The notes beneath the pieces were generated by a model. It did no database searches, was not told the DNA's origin, and worked only from the letters and a program-made list of their open reading frames with translations. The position numbers were made by a program, and so were the translations under genes. Below are positions 11,904 to 20,390 of a stretch of DNA of 64,000 nucleotides, in pieces (the first letter of the stretch is position 1; each line of letters opens with the position of its first letter). Source of the stretch: Baylisascaris procyonis (taxonomy: Eukaryota; Nematoda; Chromadorea; Rhabditida; Ascarididae). The stretch lies in assembly GCA_037389465.1 (NCBI GenBank), contig JAZARR010000153.1, positions 5,988,501-6,052,500 of the forward strand. Direction: 5' to 3'.

Positions 11904-12787
11904 TACACTACAGTGTGCAAGTTGTATCAGTGGAGTTGTAGAAAGCGATTGAAAATGAAACCTTCAAGATCGGTTGATGAAAGAAGTGACGGTCGTCTGG
12001 TAGTAGCGAATCGAAGAATATGACCCTTCGGCGGTAATTTTGCACAATGTCTAAGTAATTGTGCGAATTGTGATGATGTTGCACGTGGCTCACCTGATTC
12101 TATAAATAATAAGACACTTTGAAATTCTCCTTATTTTCGATTTTAACTATTATATCACTCAATAAATATCTCTTTCTTATATGAAAAAAAAACGATATTT
12201 TTGATCGGTTGATCCCTCTAATCTCCTCAAATAAGAAATAAATAAGTGAATAAAATTCAGCAAGTAAAAGACAGCATCGAAACAAATCCTCTCTCATACA
12301 GCATTAAAATCAATCAAGAAACAGGCCAAAAAAAAAAGAAATTGTTCAGTTTATACGATAAATGAGTTAATATATCCCAATTTTCCTCCAACAAAGTTGG
12401 AAAACTTTTCGACTCCACCGGATGCTTATTATTTTCACATTTGATTTATTAGTCGAACTGCCGAATGTTTCCTTCGATAATCTTCAAAATCGCTCTGAAC
12501 GAATATCACGTTCTAGTGCGCTTAATTGTAACAAACGATCATAACTATAGGAATATTTGTAGTAAAAAAACAGTTATAATGTATTGAAATTAAATTGCAC
12601 ATACACTATCATGCCAAATATAATTTACAACTAAAGATTATAAAATATACCTTTATTAGATTTAGATTGCGCTCGACGAGGTGATCCATTCGGTGAACTC
12701 TCCGTCGATGCAAGACCAGCGAAGAGATTTAGATTGCGTAAAAAATATGACATACCCGTTATGTAGTGTGTAGAAATAACTTCATTG
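133..12787 (-). CDS. rpm-1: RPM-1/Highwire/MYCBP2-type E3 ubiquitin ligase, N-terminal part, 18 exons, truncated at left edge
   Basis: Family role: PHR proteins are giant E3 ubiquitin ligases at the presynaptic side of neurons. In C. elegans RPM-1 works with the F-box protein FSN-1 and limits DLK-1 kinase signalling in axon termination and synapse formation. Seen here: 18 minus-strand exons whose reading phases agree at all 17 junctions, giving about 915 residues. From 5' to 3' they encode a low-complexity/helical N-terminus, a block with motifs such as YGLFKYGTG and [10 protein letters not shown] that I align from memory to human MYCBP2 (GLYKIGSG, KKSWLGYAQG), RCC1 repeats ([14 protein letters not shown]), a CxxC-rich insert and a further RCC1 repeat ([15 protein letters not shown]). 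Exons, 5' to 3': 12651-12787, 11962-12099, 10841-11009, 10296-10410, 9573-9816, 8573-8798, 8012-8142, 7633-7741, 7216-7349, 6101-6165, 5702-5849, 5013-5113, 4008-4234, 2648-2891, 1790-1968, 1331-1420, 652-790, about 133-283. The start codon is not found. The PHR, DOC and RING parts lie off the window. Confidence 0.93.
284..651 (-). other. rpm-1 intron
   Basis: 368-base intron between phase-0 exons, AT-rich, with a CT-rich tract (CCCACTCCCCTCCCCCTC near 506-523 on the plus strand). Nothing else seen. Confidence 0.7.
652..790 (-). CDS. rpm-1: rpm-1 exon: end of cysteine-rich insert
   Basis: The acceptor TTTTGATAG gives a one-base start that completes an Arg codon with the AG ending the previous exon. 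It encodes [11 protein letters not shown], then a polar stretch and [16 protein letters not shown], ending in phase 0 before GTGAAT. Two CxxC pairs continue the metal-binding-like segment of the preceding exons. Human MYCBP2 has a comparable CxxC-rich block at this place, followed by a hydrophobic LLL segment. Confidence 0.88.
791..1330 (-). other. rpm-1 intron with AT microsatellite
   Basis: 540-base intron holding the ATTAT/TA repeat at 811-918. The remainder is AT-rich with no exon-like stretch. Confidence 0.7.
811..918. repeat. (ATTAT)n then (TA)n microsatellite
   Basis: About nine 5-base TATAT units (811-855) are followed by about 22 TA units to 899, then GAATATATATATATATATTCC. It lies in an rpm-1 intron. 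Confidence 0.95.
1331..1420 (-). CDS. rpm-1: rpm-1 exon: cysteine-rich insert, middle
   Basis: A 90-base exon between acceptor ATTGTAG and donor GTAGAA. Its first base completes an Arg codon (AG+A) and it ends with AG in phase 2. It encodes [27 protein letters not shown], with CxC and CC motifs that line up with the glycine/cysteine-rich CGCGSGESGC region I recall from human MYCBP2. The phase fit on both sides and the shared motif make this short exon credible. Confidence 0.87.
1790..1968 (-). CDS. rpm-1: rpm-1 exon: linker and start of cysteine-rich insert
   Basis: The acceptor GTTATAG opens in phase 0, matching the previous exon's end after ...CGRAE. The first half is polar and Ser/Arg-rich, a likely disordered linker. 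The second half encodes [17 protein letters not shown] and [12 protein letters not shown], ending with AG in phase 2 before GTAATA. The CxP..H.W...CVxCGxC pattern matches the conserved start of the cysteine-rich segment in vertebrate MYCBP2 (CPPGMHKW...CMVCTVCGDC). Confidence 0.9.
2648..2891 (-). CDS. rpm-1: rpm-1 exon: two RCC1-repeat halves
   Basis: The strongest family match in the window. 81 codons between acceptor AATTCTAG and donor GTATAT encode [28 protein letters not shown], then [17 protein letters not shown] and [35 protein letters not shown] is a textbook RCC1 blade, and human MYCBP2 has MGKAHTCVLMKNGEVWTFGVNNKGQCGR at the equivalent position. Start phase (AG+G = Arg) and end phase 0 fit both neighbours. 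RCC1 repeats build a beta-propeller. Confidence 0.96.
3735..3763. repeat. (AAAAT)n microsatellite
   Basis: Tandem 6-base AAAAAT/AAATAA-type units, about four to five copies, in an rpm-1 intron. Confidence 0.85.
4008..4234 (-). CDS. rpm-1: rpm-1 exon: RCC1-like repeat with polar extension
   Basis: The acceptor TTTTATAG starts phase 0. The exon encodes [37 protein letters not shown] and then a Gln/Arg/Lys-rich tail, ending with AG before GTTTCAT. The W.EL.LPE.IVSLSVG.D...VLRSG..GHVWIAG pattern parallels the human WVELPITKSPKIVHFSVGHDG...LLVAEDGSIFFTG segment. The basic tail corresponds to the variable charged loop of that repeat. Confidence 0.92.
5013..5113 (-). CDS. rpm-1: rpm-1 exon: RCC1-like repeat
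   Basis: The acceptor CCTTCAG supplies CG, completing an Ala codon with the G of the previous exon. The exon encodes [20 protein letters not shown] and ends NGARVGLQ in phase 0 before GTTTGT. Human MYCBP2 has GAGREFALMKTANGKIYYTG here. An upstream AG (near 5146) was rejected because its phase does not fit. Confidence 0.92.
5702..5849 (-). CDS. rpm-1: rpm-1 exon: region before the RCC1 repeats
   Basis: The acceptor ATTATAG starts phase 0 and the exon runs 49 codons plus one base to donor GTTGGT. It encodes [35 protein letters not shown] and [14 protein letters not shown] match this loosely to the human stretch around KLARKCLHACG. Conservation is weaker than in neighbouring exons, but the phase fits on both sides. 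Confidence 0.85.
6101..6165 (-). CDS. rpm-1: rpm-1 short exon (65 bp)
   Basis: A 65-base exon between acceptor CTTCTCAG and donor GTAAAA. It completes a Gly codon (G+GA) and ends in phase 0. It encodes [20 protein letters not shown], comparable to the human ILFTDGEYINQIAASRDDGF. The exon is too short for gene finders that need long open frames. Support comes from the phase and the TDG motif. Confidence 0.88.
7216..7349 (-). CDS. rpm-1: rpm-1 exon: conserved N-terminal region
   Basis: The acceptor ATTCTCAG gives C, completing an Asn codon with the AA of the previous exon. The exon encodes [20 protein letters not shown], then [18 protein letters not shown], and ends with G before GTATGA. The SWL...G.LY.R pattern followed by an I..DTL...G.IML strand matches human SWLGYAQGYLLYRD...ISPETLEQDGTVMLP. 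Confidence 0.94.
7633..7741 (-). CDS. rpm-1: rpm-1 exon: conserved LYKIGSG-type motif
   Basis: The acceptor ATTTAAG opens with GT, completing a Gly codon with the G of the previous exon. The exon encodes [35 protein letters not shown] and ends with AA before a perfect GTAAGT donor. Human MYCBP2 reads FFLYLLCKDGLYKIGSGYSGTVRG here. The match fixes the donor of the upstream exon at 8012 rather than farther left. Confidence 0.94.
8012..8142 (-). CDS. rpm-1: rpm-1 exon: N-terminal region
   Basis: The acceptor TTTTTTTGCAG completes a Val codon (GT+T). The exon encodes [35 protein letters not shown] and GAIASD, ending with G before GTATTA. The frame stays open farther left to 7984, but only this donor gives the correct phase and the conserved SDG-PYVYIL junction. 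Comparable human residues are VGKIQIQDWFSNG and LLQNDG. Confidence 0.9.
8573..8798 (-). CDS. rpm-1: rpm-1 exon: helical N-terminal region
   Basis: The acceptor AATTACAG opens with GC, completing a Gly codon. The exon runs 74 codons to donor GTATGT, ending with GT. It encodes [38 protein letters not shown] and a Leu/Arg-rich helix [13 protein letters not shown]. The pattern resembles the human LSCACLFSLVASWGETGRTL block. It is probably an all-helical, ARM-like fold, which is inference. Confidence 0.9.
9573..9816 (-). CDS. rpm-1: rpm-1 exon: helical N-terminal region
   Basis: 81 codons plus one base. The acceptor TTTAAG is inferred because the next AG downstream would put a stop in frame. The exon encodes [40 protein letters not shown] and [11 protein letters not shown]. 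It aligns with human GLCEVFELIKETRFSHPSLCLRSLQALLNVLQGQ, and the L..L..L spacing of paired helices is clear. It ends with G before GTTTGT. Confidence 0.93.
10296..10410 (-). CDS. rpm-1: rpm-1 exon: N-terminal linker
   Basis: The acceptor AACTTCTAG gives A, completing an Arg codon. The exon encodes [38 protein letters not shown] and ends phase 0 at CAG before GTATCA. The acidic/LPxI-type stretch sits where human MYCBP2 has PPIKLPKIIEVGL, directly before the helical block. Confidence 0.85.
10841..11009 (-). CDS. rpm-1: rpm-1 exon: N-terminal region
   Basis: The acceptor ATGATTCAG opens with GT, completing a Gly codon. The exon encodes [37 protein letters not shown] and [11 protein letters not shown], ending with AG before GTGCTT. 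Locally GC-richer and Ala-rich, with a coding look. I do not recognise a motif, so assignment to rpm-1 rests on the phase-perfect junctions to both neighbours. Confidence 0.8.
11844..11901. repeat. (CATTATA)n then (TA)n microsatellite
   Basis: CATTATA is repeated three times and passes into about 19 TA units. Intronic in rpm-1. Confidence 0.93.
11962..12099 (-). CDS. rpm-1: rpm-1 exon: N-terminal region
   Basis: The acceptor TTTATAG gives AA, completing a Glu codon with the G of the exon at 12651-12787. The exon encodes [39 protein letters not shown] and SSTDLE, ending with G before GTTTCA. No domain recognised. The phase agreement and downstream stop (the frame ends shortly after the donor) define its limits. 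Confidence 0.78.
12651..12787 (-). CDS. rpm-1: rpm-1 most 5' exon identified
   Basis: The acceptor ATTTTTCAG leads to 137 bases ending with G before GTATAT. The exon encodes [20 protein letters not shown] and then a Ser/Pro/Arg/Lys-rich polar stretch ending in QSKSNK, a likely disordered N-terminal segment. The frame needs two bases from an upstream exon. Alternatively the AG is a trans-splice site and translation begins at the in-frame Met of GMSYFL, though an out-of-frame ATG lies just after the AG. Both are inference. Confidence 0.75.
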
Positions 12788-14463
12788 CTGAAAAATTAAT
12801 TGGTCACTAATGGTCACTTCGTGGACAATAATCGCCATCAGATTCTTTATCATCAATCATATTCTAACAATACTCTGAAGATTATATTATGATTTCAAAT
12901 ACGGGAGAAAATTTTTGAAATCAATACAAAAATTACATAACTTAAATAACATAATTCCACATTAAAACATATTATAATACACTGGAACGAATATTAACTG
13001 AATTAATTGCTCCCTCTCTCTCCTTCCCGTCCTCTTTAAATGGATCATTTATTTTAAGCAGTAATAAAATAATGAGTGATCAGAAGGACAACTACTTGAC
13101 CAACAAGACTTTTGCATTAATTAATGTCAGTTTTGGTCAACCAAACTATGGTCACTTTTGTAACAAATAAAAATAAAAGAAGTAACGAGTTTCGAAACTA
13201 TTTATTCAACGATTAAAACAAATCACTATGCAAATTGCGATACGAATGACTATATTATAGTACGTTTTTTTCATCAATGTTTTTATATAGGTAGTGCGTA
13301 TAAAGTATCTTAACTAAGAAACTGATCATTCGAATATCCATCAATTTCGTGAAAAATTTTTTCCATAAGAATTTACGAAAAATCAGTTTTTTCATGAGAA
13401 ATTCTCAAAAAAAAAAATACTCATGAATTCATAAAATATAATATTTATGGTGAAGCTAACTGAGTTAATTTCGGAGATTTTAATTAAATTAAAAATCGAC
13501 TTGGAAGATTTTTACTACAGAAAAATGAAGTTGAAATTTTTTTTTTGAAGAGCATAAATGAACAAAGTACTCAAAAAAAAAAAAGATCGGAAGCATCCGT
13601 AAAGTAATGCCCTCAAAAGCGTTCAAATAGAAAAGTGGATTTAAACGAACGGATAGAGAGACACGCCCCGACACACAAACAATACATAGTCTAAAGCATT
13701 CAATACGCAAATAGCCAATGTCATATTTCTCGATGAAAAAAAAAATTTTCTAAAAAGCACATATCGTCCTTTCTATATGCAAGTGGTGCGTTTTTTTGAA
13801 TTTGGATTTCTTAATTGCGAAAATTTTTGCGGAAATTTGCATTAAAAAATGCCAAATTACACAGAACTTATGAACAACTACAGATGATATAGGTGTCGTG
13901 CAACACCTTTCGAATCAATCCAACGTCCAATTTGAATGCAATTTACCAAAAATTTTTTCAGCGATTGTGAATATGTTTATGAATAGCATATAATCCGTGG
14001 GCTAAATATTTTTGTCATCAATTATGCGCCCTAGAAAAAGCTCATTTTTTGGTTAATCATTCACAGAACCGGTCGGTCTCGTAGAAAGAACATTATGCAT
14101 TTTATAAATTATTTCACAAAAATGCTTAAGCGGTTGGCCTTACAGCCGAAACGCAATATCACACACTGTGTCAACAACCTCTTTGACATATCCGTTCATT
14201 CAGTATTTCCCATAAATCTGGATATTAAATAGTGCATTTTTGAGAAGCAAATTGAGAAATCTGGATTTTTTGAGATTCAACAAAAGTAACGTTTTCTTAG
14301 AAATTTTATATTCGCTAGACGTTGTAAATTTCTCAGCAGTTCAAAATTATTTGTAGATTTTTTTCGGCGCCACTATTACTTAAATTAATATCGATTCGAC
14401 AATACAACAATAAAATAGCTCATAATGGAATCTATTGGGAAAAATTTTTATGTTCCATTCGAT
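12788..14463. other. non-coding, upstream intron or 5' flank of rpm-1
   Basis: AT-rich with several A- or T-runs. An 73-codon open stretch on the minus strand (13489-13710) is low-complexity and shows no splice support. I see no exon. Confidence 0.55.
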
Positions 14464-14650
14464 GTTCCATTCGGGTACGTGGGTGGGGGGAATCGCTCGC
14501 ATATGTTCTATGTGTGGGCATGCATTTTTTTTTTTTTTTGAAATTTTATGCGTCTTTCATGATGTAATTTAAATATCCAATTTCAGGAATTAATTTCAGG
14601 TTTGTTTAGTTGAGTTGTTTAGAAAATGACGACATATGCGCCACATTGCG
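14464..14650 (+). repeat. left terminal inverted repeat
   Basis: About 187 bases matching the reverse complement of 15487-15660, roughly 88% by eye, with differences mainly in a T-run (14525-14539) and scattered substitutions. Confidence 0.85.
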
Positions 14651-14821
14651 TTCATACGATCATTTCTATAGCATGTCATTCATATATTCTACTTCGTAAC
14701 CAACTTTTCTTCACATCGTTCGATATTTTCATTGTTTCAAATAAACTCAACAATAGAAAATCGATTTGCAAATCGTTGAAGTAATCATATTTATATACTT
14801 TTTTGTTTTCCCATTTCAAGA

Positions 14822-15043
14822 TGTTGAAATAAATGAATAAATCAACAAACAAATAAATAAATAATAAATAAATAAATATTTACATACACTTAAACAGATA
14901 AATGAATTAATGAATAAGTGCATACTTAAACAATTAATTTAGTTAAACAAATTAAATGAATTAATAAATAAATAATAAATAAATAAACTACATAGACAAA
15001 TAATAAATAAATAAATAATAAATGAATAAATTAAATAAACTAG

Positions 15044-15133
<90 letters not shown>

Positions 15134-15189
15134 ACAGATTAAATGAATAAATAAATAAATAAAATTTAATTGACTAAATAATTAACAAA

Positions 15190-15220
<31 letters not shown>

Positions 15221-15223
15221 ACG
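14822..15223. repeat. imperfect (TAAA)n microsatellite, about 400 bases
   Basis: Long runs of TAAA/AATA/TAATAAA units interrupted by ACAGAT and similar. It lies inside the terminal-inverted-repeat element, so it probably expanded after insertion or travels with the element. Confidence 0.95.
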
Positions 15224-15486
15224 AATAGAAAGATATGAACAGCATAAGTTGAGCAATTATAGAACCATTATAATGACTTTATACCTTACACGAATAAAAT
15301 CGTTGAAATTTTTATCACTGCAGAAATACGATTTTCCACTAAAAAAACTTTCATGGGACTATAAAAAAAAAAAGTTGTGTACTAAATTACGGGCGGTATA
15401 ATACTTTTTTTCACATTAAAAGCATTTCTATTGAGCAAAAAACGTTTAATAATAATTACTATGTGTGAAGAATAAAATAACGAAAC

Positions 15487-15660
15487 CGCTATGTGGCGCA
15501 TATGTCGTCATGTTCTAAACAGCTCAACTAAACAGACCGGAAATTAATTCCTGAAATTGGATATTTAAATTACATCATGAAAGACGCATATAATAAAAAA
15601 AATGCAGCCCACACAAAAAACACATGCGAGCGATTCTCCCCCACGTACCCGAACGGAATA
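15487..15660 (-). repeat. right terminal inverted repeat
   Basis: About 174 bases, inverted copy of 14464-14650. The inner limit is where TGTGGCGCATATGTCGTCAT ends its match next to CGCT. Confidence 0.85.
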
Positions 15661-17739
15661 TCGATAGTGAGTGGCTGCATAACATGGATGCTAAATGCTT
15701 GATGGTATTGAACGAATGATGAATGGCGTTAGTTTCTTCTGATCGCAATCCTTCACCACATACCCCAATAACATTCCTCGTTTACCACATAGATTGTGCA
15801 CAAGCAAAAACATCCATGAAACTTACCCGCAGAGATACCCATGGGAAGAGTTTGGAAAAACAAAATCGAGATTCGATTCCCGCCCTTAGGAGGTGAAATA
15901 TATAAAGCACATTCGCTGAGATCCTCACCTGCATAGATCCCGGCGATGTGCTCAACATGCCTTTTTGGATTCCTTTCAAAACTTCTGGATATACTAGATT
16001 TTTGATGATTACGATAATTTCCATATATTGTGACAATAGAATAAGAAACAATCAAACAAAAAATGGTGACAACAAAATAACAGCCTCTCTCCTCGTGTCC
16101 CAAATTCTATGAAAATCCCAACCGGGAACTTTTCATAATTTTCGTGTAAAAGGTAGACGAATAGTTTCAAATATTTGACAGTTTTTCTTACTTAAAAAAG
16201 TGTGCTAATGCGTGAATAAACAGTATAGAAAACAAATAAACAAATAAAATCGATCAAATCTACTGCGAAATTTTTCTATCTTTGTTATTTGTTTCACTGT
16301 CATCCTCAATTCATACCTATGCTTTCAGCGCTTATGATATTTTAATATGCAAATTTTCCGACATTAGCAAACTATTCAACTGAACGCTTTTTCAATCATT
16401 ATCTTTCAAATCCTTTAGAAATTTCTGATTTTTTCTTTATTCGCCGAATTTTTTTTCGAAAAATTTTCGACTTTCATCCTTTCTTACATTTGATGTTCTT
16501 TCCATTTTAAACTGTGCTAAACAATTAAACCTTCGCCTGGAATTCGTATGTCTGCCAAATTGTACATCGATTACCGATGTACGTTTATTTACACTTTTAT
16601 CAATAATCACCTACAAAGCAATTCGTTTATCATTGATGTTTGATATGTTATAAAACATTTGTAAAGGGAGATTTATTAACTGCTGAATCAAATTTCTTTA
16701 GTATTTATATAATTGAATTCAATGCAATCAAGAAAACGATTTATTTCCGGAAGTGTTTATTATTCAACTGGTTGGATATATCCAAATTTTATAATTAATT
16801 TTGTTTTACTGCACGACATCCTAAAATTTTTCAATTTTTTTTTTTTATTCTAAGTGGTATTTTTTATTTAAAACATAGTGGCAGTATCACAAATATGCAA
16901 TTGCAATGGAAGATTTACAAAATTTAGCCGATTTTTCTTAGCGTATTTCATTTAATTAGCCGGTGCAAAAACTCCTCGATCTGTTCAAGAATAAAAATTT
17001 CCTTAAATTTTTCTATCTTCCATCCTTATCGCACTAAGTATGAATCTAAGTATGAAAGCGGCTATGAAAATTCAGTCCAATTAAAAAAAAAAAGTTTTGA
17101 AAAATTTTCATTTATATTTTTAATAAAATTATATAAAAATATTAGAGAACGAGTCGACAATTAAGCATTAAAAGACCGCCCTTCAAAGAACGTTATTTCT
17201 ATCGCATATACTCAAAAAATCTAAATTAGTTTCAGCAATAAGATAATAATATGCAAATTATTGCATACAAATAATGAGTGTATTATAATTAAAATAAAAG
17301 AATATTTTTGCATCATCAAACAATAGAAAAAATTCTTCCTGTAGTAATCCATCATAAAGATATATTAAAGGGGAAATTTATATTGAGGAGAATCAATGAA
17401 TTATACTCTATTTTTGCATATTGAAATATTGCCAAGTTGGTGTTCACTGTATCACAATATTCTCGATGACTATTTTGAACTCAACACTTAAAGCATTTAG
17501 CAATAGGTAGATTACTGTAGCGTGCAACGCTATGAATACTGTAGAAACGGAAGGGCAATAGAAATGAGATATGACCGCCAAGAATAAATGGAATCAAGTA
17601 TGGCCTTCCCGACAAATAAATTAATTTCAATTTTTGCGAGGAAAAATCAGCCAAAACCTCCTTCCTGCTCTTTCTTGAATAATTTTTCTTTTCCAGCATA
17701 ACATTCGGGGAAAATCACTTGTTCAGAAGCGTGAAATTT
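15661..17739. other. non-coding stretch with unsupported open frames
   Basis: Two overlapping minus-strand open frames (15753-16103 and 15782-16051) have donor-like GTGAGG and GTAAGT sites, but neither gives the phase the rpm-1 exon at 12787 needs in a readable frame, and no motif is recognised. A 72-codon stretch at 17481-17699 begins with a basic MLEKKNYSRKSRKE segment that could suit the N-terminus of rpm-1, but its only phase-compatible donor is poor. The rest is AT-rich. Confidence 0.4.
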
Positions 17740-17821
17740 TAAACACTCTTGTCGGGGATTGTGAAAATTCTTCGAGAATCTCGCTTAATAAGGGTCCGCC
17801 GCCCTATCGAACTAAGCCCTT

Positions 17822-17852
<31 letters not shown>
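17740..17852 (+). repeat. poly(A)-tailed GC-richer scrap, retroposon-like
   Basis: A locally GC-richer stretch (with AAGGGTCCGCCGCCCTATCG) ends directly in 26 uninterrupted A residues (17827-17852). A unique body plus an abrupt long A tail is typical of a retroposed RNA or SINE. I found no clear target-site duplication and cannot name the parent RNA. Confidence 0.4.
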
Positions 17853-17853
<1 letters not shown>

Positions 17854-20109
17854 GGTGGAAAGTTTGCAACCCTTGGAACTTCTCTTCGATAACACAATAT
17901 TTCACAAGGTCGATATACTACACTGATGAATATTTACTACATTCGAAATCTGTGGAAAAAAATTTTGGATAATTTTTAAAATAAACGAGAAAATGTGTGG
18001 AAATAAAGTAGATGTTTGATTTACTTTCACAGGATTAACCAAAAAATGAGAAATAAAATATAAACAAATAAAAAGTTGAAATACAATAAAATTAGTATGA
18101 TATTTAACATCGATAATTATGCTTTTCTAAGCGCTATAAGGTGAACACGTAACGATACCTATAATTAAGATAGATGAGCAGGGGAGAATTTACACTTCCT
18201 CTGAGGTGAGAGGAGGGGAAGAAGAAGGGGGAGAGAATTTACAATTTTTTTAGATTTACAGGGGGAGGTGGAATTCTTCTATGAATGAATTTCCATACTT
18301 TGTTGTTATATTAGTATGAACCTGTACAGTTAGGTACTTACGCAAATTCTGCATTTGTATTATTTGTGTACATATCGCTATACACATGAAGTTGTACTGA
18401 TATGGATTAGCGCCGATTGAAAAAAAACTTTAAAACAAGTAAGGTGCGTTACTATTCAAGAACAGTTATAATGTATTGCAAATTATACTGTAATTACTAC
18501 ACTGTACTTTAAAATATACGGTAAATCAATATTATACTGTAATCTATATGAAAACTACATTAGACTGTATACGATATCACAGTAGAGAACATTATAGTGA
18601 AGTTTCTAGCAAGGAAATATAGCAGAATATAAATTAAATATAAAGTTCAAAGGTAGACCATCGTAAGAAATGAATTATAGGATGTATGATGTAATATCGG
18701 AGATCGACTTATGCTTCATGCAAATTTCAGTATGTATAAAAACGCGCCCGGAATATATAAAAATTCGCTTGATGGTTGAATTTCGAATGAAATAGTGAAA
18801 CTAAAAATTGAGGTTGCAGTTATGCAGTTTATTGAACAAATGAAGGCAACTTAAGGCCGTAATTCATGAGTGTGGAACAAGAATAAAAATAATCGAAATC
18901 TTTAAACACTGAGGTGATCTCTCCAAAATCAAGAAAAAAGCCTCACAGATAGTGTTAGAGAGAGTAAATGATAGATGAAGGAAGAGGCAATTCATGAATA
19001 AACCGAAAACGTGAGGCAACTAACACATTGCCAGCCATACTGCACGAAGTCGATGCACGACGCTCAACGATGTCGACATCAATGTTTACATTGACGTCAT
19101 AGCGCAACATCCTTCAACTTATTAAAACTTTCTGCTACTTTATTCTTATGCGAGGATAGTTTCTATATTTAAAAAAAAAATTTTCTTTTCCAATATTTGT
19201 GTTTTGATCTAATTGTTTCCTTTGTTTGAAATAATCGATTTATTTGTTAAATAAAATTTCAAGCTATAGGGCATCTATATGGAATTGAAATTAAGGCCGA
19301 TAATGGAAAATGCCGCGGTTATTTCAAAAAATTGATGCGTGAAATTGTAAACGATATATAAAGCTATCTGAAATGGTATGAATTAGATTTAAAAAAAAGC
19401 ACTACAATCGCTTAAGAAGTGGAAATGAGTCGATAATAACCAGTCGCTTGGAACGATACATTAAAGAATTAAAAGTAGCGTGAAGCATAAACTCGAATTA
19501 CCGAACTCGAGAAAAAATAATACGTAATTCTGGATTAGTTCAACAAAGGATGCAATCGAATTACGATAATCTCAGTTTTATCTGTCAGGTAATATATTGC
19601 AGTTAATAACTGTTGAATTGACTGTATCGCAGATAGAGTCATTAACTCTTTTATTATTTGAAAATAAAAGAAAAAGTAAAACAGGTAAAAAACATTCAAC
19701 TACTTCAGCGATTTTACTTCATCAGTAATGAAGTATCCGAAAAAAAAGAATAATGATAAAAATAAAAGATCGAATGACGTAACTATTGATCAATAAACTC
19801 GTTAGATAAGAAACTATATGATGATTGAAACCAACTGAACGAGTATGGAGTTAAATGAAAGTGGATGAATGCTCCATACACCAATAGCAACAAGCACCAT
19901 AATCACACCAATCAAATGGATACGACCGGAAATTAGAAATTTTAAGATACCGAAGTTTTGTAATTTTTTGTGACAAATGTTTTCAACATTCAATTCTTCT
20001 AAATAAATAATGAGTGCAACGAATCAAGTTATTTATTTATTTATTTATTTTAATCGGCAAAGCATTCATTAATAACAAAATTTCTCTTCATATCGCTTTC
20101 ATTTCCGCT
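17853..20109. other. non-coding, AT-rich
   Basis: Nothing gene-like seen. Contains a purine tract (18178-18240), a TGACGTCA palindrome (19092-19099) and a TTTA repeat (20029-20050). Confidence 0.55.
20029..20050. repeat. (TTTA)n microsatellite
   Basis: About five TTTA units. Confidence 0.85.
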
Positions 20110-20384
20110 TAGGTGAAGCTGTAAGGTAGCATGAAGATTAGGGCTTATGCTCGTCTCCTGCCCCTCAAATATTGACAAGCGGATTCATCGTTGTTCCACT
20201 CAAGAGGAGAGCTCTGACTTGCTGCACCACTCTTGTCTCGATGAGGCCCCTGGTTGGAGTGATTCGGTAAGACGAAGCCAAGGAGTCTACTGGGAGCTTT
20301 CTTAAAACTGACCGCGCGGTAAGTGATACTAAACGATGAGTGAGAATGACCGAATCAAGTTGCTCGTATATAAATTAAAAAAAA
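20110..20384 (-). repeat. possible dispersed repeat, copy A
   Basis: A GC-richer island unlike its surroundings. Read on the minus strand, 20202-20182 gives TGAGTGGAACAA, one base, GATGAATC, matching 62016-62036 at 20 of 21 bases. Looser similarity continues on both sides (a TCACTC..AC.AG block before, ATAAGCC after). No coding potential recognised. On the plus strand it is followed by an A14 run at 20378. Family unknown. Confidence 0.4.
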
Positions 20385-20390
20385 AAAAAA

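Larger units (their letters stand above)
1969..12650 (-). other. rpm-1 introns longer than 300 bases (1969-2647, 2892-4007, 4235-5012, 5114-5701, 6166-7215, 8143-8572, 8799-9572, 9817-10295, 10411-10840, 11010-11961, 12100-12650)
   Basis: I read these introns for hidden exons and found none with a fitting phase and motif. They hold an AAAAT repeat (3735-3763), a pyrimidine tract with C9 (about 7131-7160), a G11 purine tract (8190-8229), a G11 run (9492-9502), a pyrimidine tract (11272-11289) and an AT repeat (11844-11901). Splice sites are mostly T-rich followed by CAG or TAG. GTATNT, GTTTNT and GTAANT donors recur. Confidence 0.65.
14464..15660. mobile_element. 1.2 kb non-autonomous element with long terminal inverted repeats
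   Basis: The two ends are near-perfect inverted copies of about 175-187 bases, beginning TTCC(A/G)TTCGGGTACGTGGG and continuing through AATCGCTCGCAT, GTGTGGG, TGCGTCTTTCATGATG, AATATCCAATTTCAGGAATTAATTTC and ACGACATATGCGCCACAT. The flanks carry the same five bases TCGAT (14459-14463 and 15661-15665), a candidate target-site duplication. The roughly 830-base interior has no transposase frame. Half of it is a TAAA-type microsatellite. This is MITE or long-TIR (foldback-like) architecture. The superfamily is not assignable from the tips, and the outermost one or two bases differ between ends. Confidence 0.85.

Noticed and set aside
15868..15890. GATTCGATTCCCG as a tRNA T-arm
   Set aside because: Stem bases on the two sides are not complementary on either strand.
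15753..16103. 116-codon minus-strand frame with donor-like sites, considered as the missing rpm-1 first exon
   Set aside because: No donor gives the phase-2 end needed for the exon at 12787 in a readable frame, and no similarity to PHR N-termini is seen.
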